Of a stretch of DNA of 64,000 bases, positions 1 to 14,261 are shown one piece after another. Origin of the DNA: Morinoia aosen (taxonomy: Eukaryota > Arthropoda > Malacostraca > Amphipoda > Talitridae); NCBI GenBank assembly GCA_030386875.1, contig CM059577.1, positions 23,013,038 through 23,077,037 of the forward strand. Direction: 5' to 3'. Both the position numbers and the translations under genes were made by a program. The first letter of the stretch is position 1. Each line of letters opens with the position of its first letter. The notes beneath the pieces are model-generated. The model did no database searches, was not told where the DNA came from, and saw nothing but the letters and a program-made list of their open reading frames with translations.

Positions 1-3000
1 ACTTCAGTAATCACCTCACTTATTACTTCAGTTATCACCTCACTTATTGCTTCAGTTATCATCTCACTTATTGCTTCAGTTATCACCTCACTCGTTGCTT
101 CAGTTATCACCTCACTTATTACTTCAGTTATCAACTCACTCGTTATTTCAGTTATCACCTCACTCGTTACTTCAGTTATCACCTCACTTATTGCTTCAGT
201 TATCACCTCACTCGTTACTTCAGTTATCACCTCACTTATTACTTCAGTTATCACCTCACTTATTACTTCAATTATTACCTCACTCGTTACTTCAGTTATC
301 ACCTCACTCGTTACTTCAGTTATCACCACACTCGTTACTTCAGTAATCACCTCACTTATTACTTCCGTTATCACCTCACTTATTGCTTCAGTTATCACCT
401 CACTTATTGCTTCAGTTTTCACCTCACTCGTTACTTCAGTTATCACCTCACTTATTGCTTCAGTTATCACCTCACTCGTTACTTCAGTTATCACCTCACT
501 CGATACTTCAGTTATCAACTCACTCGTTACTTCAGTTATCACCTCACTTATTACTTCAGTTATCACCTCCCTCGTTACTTCAGTTATCACCTCACTCGTT
601 ACATCAGTTATCACCTCACTTGTTACTTCAGTTATCACCTCACTCGTTACTTCAGTTATCACCTCACTCGATACTTCAGTTATCAACTCACTCGTTACTT
701 CAGTTATCACCTCACTTATTACTTCAGTTATCACCTCCCTCGTTACTTCAGTTATCACCTCACTCGTTACATCAGTTATCACCTCACATGTTACTTCAGT
801 TATCACCTCACTCGTTACTTCAGTTATCACCTCACTCGTTACTTCAGTTATCACCTCACTCGTTACTTCAGTTATCACCTCACTTATTACTTCGGTTATC
901 ACCTCACTCGTTACTTCAGTTATCATCTCACTTATTACTTCAGTTATCACCTCACTTATTACTTCAGTTATCACCTCACTCGTTACTTCAGTTATCACCT
1001 CACTCGTTACTTCAGTTATCACCTCACTCGTTACTTCAGTTATCACCTCACTTATTACTTCAGTTATCACTTCACTTATTACTTCAGTTATCACCTCACT
1101 TATTATTTCAGTTATCACCTCACTCGTTACTTCAGTTATCACCTCACTTATTACTTCAGTTATCACCTCACTTATTACTTCAGTTATCACCACACTTATT
1201 ACTTCAGTTATCACCTCACTCGTTACTTCAGTTATCACCTCACTCGTTACTTCAGTTATCACCTCACTTATTGCTTCAGTTATCACCTCACTCGTTACTT
1301 CAGTTATCACCTCACTCGTTACTTCAGTTATCAACTCACTCGTTACTTCAGTTATCACCTCACTTATTACTTCAGTTATCACCTCACTCGTTACTTCATT
1401 TATCACCTCACTCGTTACATCAGTTATCACCTCACTTATTACTTCAGTTATCACCTCACTCGTAACTTCAGTTATCACCTCACTCGTTACTTCAGTTATC
1501 ACCTCACTCGTTACTTCAGTTATCACCTCACTCGTTACTTCAGTTATCACCTCACTTATTACTTCAGTTATCACCTCACTCGTTACTTCAGTTATCACCT
1601 CACTTATTACTTCAGTTATCACCTCACTTATTACTTAAGTTATCACCTCACTCGTTACTTCAGTTATCACCTCACTCGTTACTTCAGTTATCACCTCACT
1701 CGTTACTTCAGTTATCACCTCACTTATTTTTTTCAGTTATCACTTCACTTATTACTTCAGTTATCACCTCACTTATTACTTCAGTTATCACCTCACTTAT
1801 TACTTCAGTTATCACCTCACTTATTACTTCAGTTATCACCTCACTTATTACTTCAGTTATCACCTCACTTATTGCTTCAGTTATCACCTCACTTATTGCT
1901 TCAGTTATCACCACACTTATTGCTTCAGTTATCACCTCACTTATTACTTCAGTTATCACCTCACTTATTGCTTCAGTTATCACCTCACTTATTGCTTCAG
2001 TTATCACCTCACTTATTACTTCAGTTATCACTTCACTTATTACTTCAGTTATCACCTCATTTATTGCTTCAGTTATCACCTCACTTATTACCTCAGTTAT
2101 CACTTCACTTATTGCTTCAGTTATCACCTCACTTATTGCTTCAGTTATCACCTCACTTATTACTTCAGTTATCACCTCACTTATTACTTCAGTTATCACT
2201 TCACTTACTACTTCAGTTATCACCTCACTTATTGCTTCAGTTATCACCTCACTTATTACTTCAGTTATCACCTCACTTATTACTTCAGTTATCACCTCAC
2301 TTATTGCTTAAGTTATCACCTCACTTATTACTTCAGTTAGCACCTCACTTATTACTTCAGTTATCACCTCACTTATTACTTCAGTTATCACCTCACTTAT
2401 TGCTTAAGTTATCATCTCACTTATTGTTTCAGTTATCACCCCACTTATTGCTTCAGTTATCACCTCACTTATTACTTCAGTTATCACCTCACTCATTACT
2501 TCAGTTATCACCTCACTCGTTACTTCAGTTATCACCTCACTTATTACTTCAGTTATCAACTCACTTATTACTTCAGTTATCACCTCACTTATTACTTCAG
2601 TTATCACCTCACTTATTACTTCAGTTATCACCTCACTTATTACTTCAGTTATCACCTCACTCATTACTTCAGTTATCACCTCACTCGTTACTTCAGTAAT
2701 CACCTCACTTATTACTTCAGTTATCACCTCACTTATCACTTCAGTTATCACCTCACTTTTTACTTCCGTTATCACCTCACTTATTGCTTCAGTTATCATC
2801 TCACTTATTGCTTCAGTTATCACCTCACTCGTTGCTTCAGTTATCACCTCACTTATTACTTCAGTTATCAACTCACTCGTTATTTCAGTTATCACCTCAC
2901 TCGTTACTTCAGTTATCACCTCACTTATTCCTTCAGTTATCACCTCACTTATTACTTCAGTTATCACCTCATTAATTGCTTCAGTTATCACCTCACTTAT

Positions 3001-6000
3001 TACTTCAGTTATCACCTCAATTATTGCTTCAGTTATCACATCACTTATTGCTTCAGTTATCACTTCACTTATTGCTTCAGTTATCACCTCACTTATTACT
3101 TCAGTTATCACCTCACTCGTTACTTCAGTTATCACCTCACTTATTACTTCAGTTATCACCTCACTTATTACTTCAGTTATCACCTCACTTATTGCTTCAG
3201 TTATCACCTCACTTATTACTTAAGTTATCACCTCACTTATTACTTCAGTTATCACCTCACTTATTGCTTCAGTTATCACCTCACTTATTACTTCAGTTAG
3301 CACCTCACTTATTACTTCAGTTATCACCTCACTTATTACTTCAGTTATCACCTCACTTATTGCTTCAGTTATCATCTCACTTATTGTTTCAGTTATCACC
3401 TCACTTATTGCTTCCGTTATCACCTCACTTATTACTTCAGTTATCACCTCACTAATTACTTCAGTAATCACCTCACTTATTACTTCAGTTATCACCTCAC
3501 TTATCACTTCAGTTATCACCTCACTTTTTACTTCCGTTATCACCTCACTTATTATTTCAGTTATCACCTCACTTATTGCTTCAGTTATCATCTCACTTAT
3601 TGCTTCAGTTATCACCTCACTCGTTGCTTCAGTTATCACCTTACTTATTACTTCAGTTATCAACTCACTCGTTATTTCAGTTATCACCTCACTCGTTACT
3701 TCAGTTATCACCTCACTTATTGCTTCAGTTATCACCTCACTCGTTACTTCAGTTATCACCTCACTTATTACTTCAGTTATCACCTCACTTATTACTTCAG
3801 TTATTACCTCACTCGTTACTTCAGTTATCACCTCACTCGTTACTTCAGTTATCACCTCACTTATTACTTCAGTTATCACCTCACTTATTGCTTCAGTTAT
3901 CACCTCACTTATTACTTCAGTTATCACCTCACTTATTACTTCAGTTATCACCTCACTTATTACTTCAGTTATCACCTCACTTATTACTTCAGTTATCACC
4001 TCACTTATTACTTCAGTTATCACCTCACTTATTGCTTCAGTTATCACCTCACTTATTGCTTCAGTTATCACCACACTTATTGCTTCAGTTATCACCTCAC
4101 TTATTACTTCAGTTATCACCTCACTTATTGCTTCAGTTATCACCTCACTTATTGCTTCAGTTATCACCTCACTTATTACTTCAGTTATCACCTCACTTAT
4201 TACTTCAGTTATCACTTCACTTATTACTTCAGTTATCACCTCATTTATTGCTTCAGTTATCACCTCACTTATTACCTCAGTTATCACTTCACTTATTGCT
4301 TCAGTTATCACCTCACTTATTGCTTCAGTTATCACCTCACTTAATACTTCAGTTATCACCTCACTTATTACTTCAGTTATCACTTCACTTATTACTTCAG
4401 TTATCACCTCACTTATTGCTTCAGTTATCACCTCACTTATTACTTCAGTTATCACCTCACTTATTACTTCAGTTATCACCTCACTTATTGCTTCAGTTAT
4501 CACCTCACTTATTACTTCAGTTAGCACCTCACTTATTACTTCAGTTATCACCTCACTTATTACTTCAGTTATCACCTCACTTATTGCTTAAGTTATCATC
4601 TCACTTATTGTTTCAGTAATCACCTCAGTTATTGCTTCAGTTATCACCTCACTTATTACTTCAGTTATCACCTCACTCATTACTTCAGTTATCACCTCAC
4701 TCGTTACTTCAGTTATCACCTCACTTATTACTTCAGTTATCAACTCACTTATTACTTCAGTTATCACCTCACTTATTACTTCAGTTATCACCTCACTTAT
4801 TACCTCAGTTATCACCTCACTTATTACTTCAGTTATCACCTCACTCATTACTTCAGTTATCACCTCACTCGTTACTTCAGTAATCACCTCACTTATTACT
4901 TCAGTTATCACCTCACTTATCACTTCAGTTATCACCTCACTTTTTACTTCCGTTATCACCTCACTTATTGCTTCAGTTATCATCTCACTTATTGCTTCAG
5001 TTATCACCTCACTCGTTGCTTCAGTTATCACCTCACTTATTACTTCAGTTATCAACTCACTCGTTATTTCAGTTATCACCTCACTCGTTACTTCAGTTAT
5101 CACCTCACTTATTACTTCAGTTATCACCTCACTTATTACTTCAGTTATCACCTCATTAATTGCTTCAGTTATCACCTCACTTATTACCTCAGTTATCACC
5201 TCAATTATTGCTTCAGTTATCACATCACTTATTGCTTCAGTTATCACTTCACTTATTGCTTCAGTTATCACCTCACTTATTACTTCAGTTATCACCTCAC
5301 TCGTTACTTCAGTTATCACCTCACTTATTACTTCAGTTATCACCTCACTTATTACTTCAGTTATCACCTCACTTATTGCTTCAGTTATCACCTCACTTAT
5401 TACTTCAGTTATCACCTCACTTATTACTTCAGTAATCACCTCACTTATTGCTTCAGTTATCACCTCACTTATTACTTCATTAGCACCTCACTTATTACTT
5501 CAGTTATCACCTCACTTATTACTTCAGTTATCACCTCACTTATTGCTTCAGTTATCATCTCACTTATTGTTTCAGTTATCACCTCACTTATTGCTTCCGT
5601 TATCACCTGACTTATTACTTCAGTTACCACCTCACTAATTACTTAAGTAATCACCTCACTTATTACTTCAGTTATCACCTCACTTATCACTTCAGTTATC
5701 ACCCTACTTTTTACTTCCGTTATCACCTCACTTATTGCTTCAGTTATCATCTCACTTATTGCTTCAGTTATCACCTCACTCGTTGCTTCAGTTATCACCT
5801 CACTTATTACTTCAGTTATCAACTCACTCGTTATTTCAGTTATCACCTCACTCGTTACTTCAGTTATCACCTCACTTATTGCTTCAGTTATCACCTCACT
5901 CGTTACTTCAGTTATCACCTCACTTATTACTTCAGTTATCACCTCACTTATTACTTCAGTTATTACCTCACTCGTTACTTCAGTTATCACCTCACTCGTT

Positions 6001-8037
6001 ACTTCAGTTATCACCACACTCGTTACTTCAGTAATCACCTCACTTATTACTTCAGTTATCACCTCACTTATTACTTCCGTTATCACCTCACTTATTGCTT
6101 CAGTTATCACCTCACTTATTGCTTCAGTTTTCACCTCACTCGTTACTTCAGTTATCACCTCACTCGTTACTTCAGTTATCACCTCACTTATTACTTCAGT
6201 TATCACCTCACTCGTTACTTCAGTTATCACCTCACTTATTGCTTCAGTTATCACCTCACTTATTGCTTCAGTTATCACCTCACTTATTACTTCAGTTATC
6301 ACTTCACTTATTACTTCAGTTATCACCTCATTTATTGCTTCAGTTATCACCTCACTTATTACTTCAGTTATCACCTCACTTATTGCTTCAGTTATCACCT
6401 CACTTATTGCTTCAGTTATCACCTCACTTATTACTTCAGTTATCACCTCACTTATTACTTCAGTTATCACCTCACTTATTACTTCAGTTATCACCTCACT
6501 TATTGCTTCAGTTATCACCTCACTTATTACTTCAGTTATCACCTCACTTATTACTTCAGTTATCACCTCACTTATTGCTTCAGTTATCACCTCACTTATT
6601 ACTTCAGTTAGCACCTCGCTTATTACTTCAGTTATCACCTCACTTATTACTTCAGTTATCACCTCACTTATTGCTTCAGTTATCATCTCACTTATTGTTT
6701 CAGTTATCACCCCACTTATTGCTTCAGTTATCACCTCACTTATTACTTCAGTTATCACCTCACTCATTACTTCAGTTATCACCTCACTCGTTACTTCAGT
6801 TATCACCTCACTAATTACTTCAGTTATCAACTCACTTATTACTTCAGTTATCACCTCACTTATTACTTCAGTTATCACCTCACTTATTACTTCAGTTATC
6901 ACCTCACTTATTACTTCAGTTATCACCTCACTCATTACTTCAGTTATCACCTCACTCGTTACTTCAGTAATCACCTCACTTATTACTTCAGTTCTCACCT
7001 CACTTATCACTTCAGTTATCACCTCACTTTTTACTTCCGTTATCACCTCACTTATTGCTTCAGTTATCATCTCACTTATTGCTTCAGTTATCACCTCAGT
7101 CGTTGCTTCAGTTATCACCTCACTTATTACTTCAGTTATCAACTCACTCGTTATTCCAGTTATCACCTCACTCGTTACTTCAGTTATCACCTCACTTATT
7201 GCTTCAGTTATCACCTCACTCGTTACTTCAGTTATCACCTCACTTATTACTTCAGTTATCACCTCACTTATTACTTCAGTTATTACCTCACTCGTTACTT
7301 CAGTTATCACCTCACTTATTGCTTCAGTTATCACCTCACTTATTACTTCAGTTATCACCTCACTCGTTACTTCAGTTATCACCACACTCGTTACTTCAGT
7401 TATCACCTCACTTATTACTTCAGTTATCACCTCACTTATTACTTCAGTTATCACCTCACTTATTACTTCCGTTATCACCTCACTTATTACTTCAGTTATC
7501 ACCTCACTTATTACTTCAGTTATCACCTCACTCGTTACTTCAGTTATCACCACACTCGTTACTTCAGTAATCACCTCACTTATTACTTCAGTTATCACCT
7601 CACCTATTACTTCAGTTATCACCTCACTTATTACTTCCGTTATCACCTCACTTATTACTTCAGTTATCACCTCACTTATTACTTCAGTTATCACCTCACT
7701 CGTTACTTCAGTTATCACCTCACTTGTTATTTCAGTTATCACCTCACTCGTTATTTCAGTTATCACCTCACTCGTTACTTCAGTTATCACCTCACTTATT
7801 GCTTCAGATATCACCTCACTCGTTATCTCAGTTATCACCTCACTCGTTACTTCAGTTATCACCTCACTCGTTATTTCAGTTATCACCTCACTCGTTACTT
7901 CAGTTTTCACCTCACTTATTGCTTCAGTTATCACCTCACTCGTTACTTCAGTTATCACCTCACTTATTACTTCAGTTATCACCTCACTTATTACTTCAGT
8001 TATCACCACACTTATTACTTCAGTTATCACCTCACTC

Positions 8038-8990
8038 GTAACTTCAGTTATCACCTCACTCGTTACTTCAGTTATCACTTCACTTATTGCTTCAGTTATC
8101 ACCCCACTTATTGCTTCAGTTATCACCTCACTCGTAACTTCAGTTATCACCTCACTCGTTACTTCAGTTATCACCTCACTCGTTACTTCAGTTATCAACT
8201 CACTCGTTACTTCAGTTATCACCTCACTTATTACTTCAGTTATCACCTCCCTCGTTACTTCAGTTATCACCTCACTCGTTACATTAGTTATCACCTCACT
8301 TATTACTTCAGTTATCACCTCACTCGTTACTTCAGTTATCACCTCACTCGTTACTTCAGTTATCACCTCACTCGTTACTTCAGTTATCACCTCACTCGTT
8401 ACTTCAGTTATCACCTCACTTATTACTTCAGTTATCACCTCACTCGTTACTTCAGTTATCACCTCACTCGTTACTTCAGTTCTCACCTCACTCGTTACTT
8501 CAGTTATCACCTCACTCGTAACTTCAGTTATCACCTCACTCGTTACTTCAGTTATCACTTCACTTATTGCTTCAGTTATCACCACACTTATTACTTCAGT
8601 TATCACCTCACTCGTAACTTCAGTTATCACCTCACTCGTTACTTCAGTTATCACCTCACTCGTTACTTCAGTTATCAACTCACTCGTTACTTCAGTTATC
8701 ACCTCACTTATTACTTCAGTTATCACCTCCCTCGTTACTTCACTTATCACCTCACTCGTTACATTAGTTATCACCTCACTTATTACTTCAGTTATCACCT
8801 CACTCGTTACTTCAGTTATCACCTCACTCGTTACTTCAGTTATCACCTCACTCGTTACTTCAGTTATCACCTCACTCGTTACTTCAGTTATCACCTCACT
8901 TATTACTTCAGTTATCACCTCACTCGTTACTTCAGTTATCACCTCACTTATTACTTCAGTTATCACCTCACCTATTACTTCAGTTATCAC
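8038..8990. repeat. Tandem duplication in the 24-bp array, period 480 bp
   Basis: The series with the rare monomers cgtaacttcag and acattagttatc is repeated at an offset of 480 bp (20 monomers); acattag occurs at 8281 and 8761. The second copy carries a few private changes, such as cttcacttatc for cttcagttatc near 8740. Confidence 0.85.
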
Positions 8991-10270
8991 CTCACTCGTT
9001 ACTTCAGTTATCACCTCACTCGTTACTTCAGTTATCACCTCACTCGTTACTTCAGTTATCACCTCACTTATTACCTCAGTTGTCACTTCACTTATTACTT
9101 CAGTTATCACCTCACTTATTATTTCAGTTATCACCTCACTCGTTACTTCAGTTATCACCTCACTTATTACTTCAGTTATCACCTCACTTATTACTTCAGT
9201 TATCACCACACTTATTACTTCAGTTATCACCTCACTCGTTACTTCAGTTATCACCTCACTCGTTACTTCAGTTATCACCTCACTTATTGCTTCAGTTATC
9301 ACCTCACTCGTTACTTCAGTTATCACCTCACTCGTTACTTCAGTTATCAACTCACTCGTTACTTCAGTTATCACCTCACTCGTTACTTCAGTTATCACCT
9401 CACTTATTACTTCAGTTATCACCTCACTCGTTACTTCAGTTATCACCTCACTTATTACTTCAGTTGTCACTTCACTTATTACTTCAGTTATCACCTCACT
9501 TATTATTTCAGTTATCACCTCACTCGTTACTTCAGTTATCACCTCACTTATTACCTCAGTTATCACCTCACTTATTACTTCAGTTATCACCACACTTATT
9601 ACTTCAGTTATCACCTCACTCGTTACTTCAGTTATCACCTCACTCGTTACTTCAGTTATCACCTCACTTATTGCTTCAGTTATCACCTCATTCGTTACTT
9701 CAGTTATCACCTCACTCGTTACTTCAGTTATCAACTCACTCGTAACTTCAGTTATCACCTCACTTATTACTTCAGTTATCACCTCACTCGTTACTTCAGT
9801 TATCACCTCACTCGTTACATCAGTTATCACCTCACTTATTACTTCAGTTATCACCTCACTCGTAACTTCAGTTATCACCTCACTCGTTACTTCAGTTATC
9901 ACCTCACTCGTTACTTCAGTTATCACCTCACTCGTTACTTCAGTTATCACCTCACTTATTACTTCAGTTATCACCTCACTCGTTACTTCAGTTATCACCT
10001 CACTTATTACTTCAGTTATCACCTCACTTATTACTTAAGTTATCACCTCACTCGTTACTTCAGTTATCACCTCACTCGTTACTTCAGTTATCACCTCACT
10101 CGTTACTTCAGTTATCACCTCACTTATTACTTCAGTTATCACTTCACTTATTACTTCAGTTATCACCTCACTTATTACTTCAGTTATCACCTCACTTATT
10201 ACTTCAGTTATCACCTCACTTATTACTTCAGTTATCACCTCACTTATTACTACAGTTATCACCTCACTTA

Positions 10271-12960
10271 TTGCTTCAGTTATCACCTCACTTATTGCTT
10301 CAGTTATCACCACACTTATTGCTTCAGTTATCACCTCACTTATTACTTCAGTTATCACCTCACTTATTGCTTCAGTTATCACCTCACTTATTGCTTCAGT
10401 TATCACCTCACTTATTACTTCAGTTATCACCTCACTTATTACTTCAGTTATCACTTCACTTATTACTTCAGTTATCACCTCATTTATTGCTTCAGTTATC
10501 ACCTCACTTATTACTTCAGTTATCACCTCACTTATTGCTTCAGTTATCACCTCACTTATTGCTTCAGTTATCACCTCACTTATTACTTCAGTTATCACCT
10601 CACTTATTACTTCAGTTATCACCTCACTTATTACTTCAGTTATCACCTCACTTATTGCTTCAGTTATCACCTCACTTATTACTTCAGTTATCACCTCACT
10701 TATTACTTCAGTTATCACCTCACTTATTGCTTCAGTTATCACCTCACTTATTACTTCAGTTAGCACCTCGCTTATTACTTCAGTTATCACCTCACTTATT
10801 ACTTCAGTTATCACCTCACTTATTGCTTCAGTTATCATCTCACTTATTGTTTCAGTTATCACCTCACTTATTGCTTCAGTTATCACCTCACTTATTACTT
10901 CAGTTATCACCTCACTCATTACTTCAGTTATCACCTCACTCGTTACTTCAGTTATCACCTCACTTATTACTTCAGTTATCAACTCACTTATTACTTCAGT
11001 TATCACCTCACTTATTACTTCAGTTATCACCTCACTTATTACTTCAGTTATCACCTCCCTTATTACTTCAGTTATCACCTCACTCATTACTTCAGTTATC
11101 ACCTCACTCGTTACTTCAGTAATCACCTCACTTATTACTTCAGTTATCACCTCACTTATCACTTCAGTTATCACCTCACTTTTTACTTCCGTTATCACCT
11201 CACTTATTGCTTCAGTTATCATCTCACTTATTGCTTCAGTTATCACATCAGTCGTTGCTTCAGTTATCACCTCACTTATTACTTCAGTTATCAACTCACT
11301 CGTTATTCCAGTTATCACCTCACTCGTTACTTCAGTTATCACCTCACTTATTGCTTCAGTTATCACCTCACTCGTTACTTCAGTTATCACCTCACTTATT
11401 ACTTCAGTTATCACCTCATTTATTACTTCAGTTATTACCTCACTCGTTTCTTCAGTTATCACCTCACTCGTCACTTCAGTTATCACCTCACTCGTTACTT
11501 CAGTTATCACCTCACTCGTTACTTCAGTTATCACCTCACTCGTTACTTCAGTTATCACCTCACTCGTTACTTCAGTAATCACCTCACTTATTACTTCAGT
11601 TATCACCTCACTTATTACTACAGTTATCACCTCACTTATTGCTTCAGTTATCACCTCACTTATTGCTTCAGTTATCACCACACTTATTGCTTCAGTTATC
11701 ACCTCACTTATTACTTCAGTTATCACCTCACTTATTGCTTCAGTTATCACCTCACTTATTGCTTCAGTTATCACCTCACTTATTACTTCAGTTATCACCT
11801 CACTTATTACTTCAGTTATCACTTCACTTATTACTTCAGTTATCACCTCATTTATTGCTTCAGTTATCACCTCACTTATTACTTCAGTTATCACCTCACT
11901 TATTGCTTCAGTTATCACCTCACTTATTGCTTCAGTTATCACCTCACTTATCACTTCAGTTATCACCTCACTTATTACTTCAGTTATCACCTCACTTATT
12001 ACTTCAGTTATCACCTCACTTATTGCTTCAGTTATCACCTCACTTATTACTTCAGTTATCACCTCACTTATTACTTCAGTTATCACCTCACTTATTGCTT
12101 CAGTTATCACCTCACTTATTACTTCAGTTAGCACCTCGCTTATTACTTCAGTTATCACCTCACTTATTACTTCAGTTATCACCTCACTTATTGCTTCAGT
12201 TATCATCTCACTTATTGTTTCAGTTATCACCTCACTTATTGCTTCAGTTATCACCTCACTTATTACTTCAGTTATCACCTTACTCATTACTTCAGTTATC
12301 ACCTCACTCGTTACTTCAGTTATCACCTCACTTATTACTTCAGTTATCAACTCACTTATTACTTCAGTTATCACCTCACTTATTACTTCAGTTATCACCT
12401 CACTTATTACTTCAGTTATCACCTCCCTTATTACTTCAGTTATCACCTCACTCATTACTTCAGTTATCACCTCACTCGTTACTTCAGTAATCACCTCACT
12501 TATTACTTCAGTTATCACCTCACTTATCACTTCAGTTATCACCTCACTTTTTACTTCCGTTATCACCTCACTTATTGCTTCAGTTATCATCTCACTTATT
12601 GCTTCAGTTATCACATCAGTCGTTGCTTCAGTTATCACCTCACTTATTACTTCAGTTATCAACTCACTCGTTATTCCAGTTATCACCTCACTCGTTACTT
12701 CAGTTTTCACCTCACTTATTGCTTCAGTTATCACCTCACTCGTTACTTCAGTTATCACCTCACTTATTACTTCAGTTATCACCTCATTTATTACTTCAGT
12801 TATTACCTCACTCGTTTCTTCAGTTATCACCTCACTCGTCACTTCAGTTATCACCTCACTCGTTACTTCAGTTATCACCTCACTCGTTACTTCAGTTATC
12901 ACCTCACTCGTTACTTCAGTTATCACTTCACTCGTTACTTCAGTAATCACCTCACTTATT
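10271..12960. repeat. Higher-order repeat in the 24-bp array, period 1,368 bp
   Basis: The block beginning at 10271 is repeated from 11639, an offset of 1,368 bp or 57 monomers. The order of rare monomer variants is preserved, for example gttagcacctcgctt, tcacctcccttatt, the cttttta/cttcc pair and acatcagtcgttgc. The match runs to about 12960 with only scattered substitutions. This indicates a recent block duplication rather than independent monomer mutation. Confidence 0.9.
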
Positions 12961-14261
12961 ACTTCAGTTATCACCTCACTTATTACTTCAGTTATCACCT
13001 CACTTATTACTTCCGTTATCACCTCACTTATTACTTCAGTTATCACCTCACTTATTACTTCAGTTATCACCTCACTTATTACTTCAGTTATCACCTCACT
13101 TATTACTTCAGTTATCACCTCACTCGTTACTTCAGTTATCACCTCACTCGTTACTTCAGTTATCACCACACTCGTTACTTCAGTAATCACCTCACTTATT
13201 ACTTCAGTTATCACCTCACTTATTACTTCAGTAATCACCTCACTTATTACTTCCGTTATCACCTCACTTATTACTTCAGTTATCACCTCACTTATTACTT
13301 CAGTTATCACCTCACTCGTTACTTCAGTTATCACCTCACTTGTTATTTCAGTTATCACCTCACTCGTTATTTCAGTTATCACCTCACTTGTTATTTCAGT
13401 TATCACCTCACTCGTTACTTCAGTTATCACCTCACTTATTACTTCAGTTATCACCTCACTCGTTACTTCAGTTATCACCTCACTTATTACTTCAGTTATC
13501 ACCTCACTCGTTACTTCAGTTATCACCTCACTTGTTATTTCAGTTATCACCTCACTCGTTATTTCAGTTATCACCTCACTTGTTATTTCAGTTATCACCT
13601 CACTCGTTACTTCAGTTATCACCTCACTTAATACTTCAGTTATCACCTCACTCATTACTTCAGTTATCACCTCACTCGTTACTTCAGTTATCACCTCACT
13701 TATTACTTCAGTTATCACCTCACTCGTTACTTCAGTTATCACCTCACTTATTACTTCAGTTATCACCTCACTCGTTACTTCAGTTATCACCTCACTTATT
13801 GCTTCAGATATCACCTCACTCGTTACTTCAGTTATCACCTCACTCGTTACTTCAGTTATCACCTCACTCGTTACTTCAGTTATCACCTCACTTATTACTT
13901 CAGTTATCACCTCACTTATTACTTCAGTTATCACCACACTTATTACTTCAGTTATCACTTCAGTTATTACTTCAGTTATCACCTCACTTATTATTTCAGT
14001 TATCACCTCATTCGTTACTTCAGTTATCACCTCACTTATTACTTCAGTTATCACCTCACTTATTGCTTCAGTTATCACCTCACTCGTTACTTCAGTTATC
14101 ATCTCACTTATTGCTTCAGTTATCACCTCACTCGTTACTTCAGTCATCACCTCACTTATTGCTTCAGTTATCACCTCACTCGTGACTTCAGTTATCACCT
14201 CACTCGTTACTTCAGTTATCACCTCACTCGTTACTTCAGTTATCACCTCACTCGTTACTTC

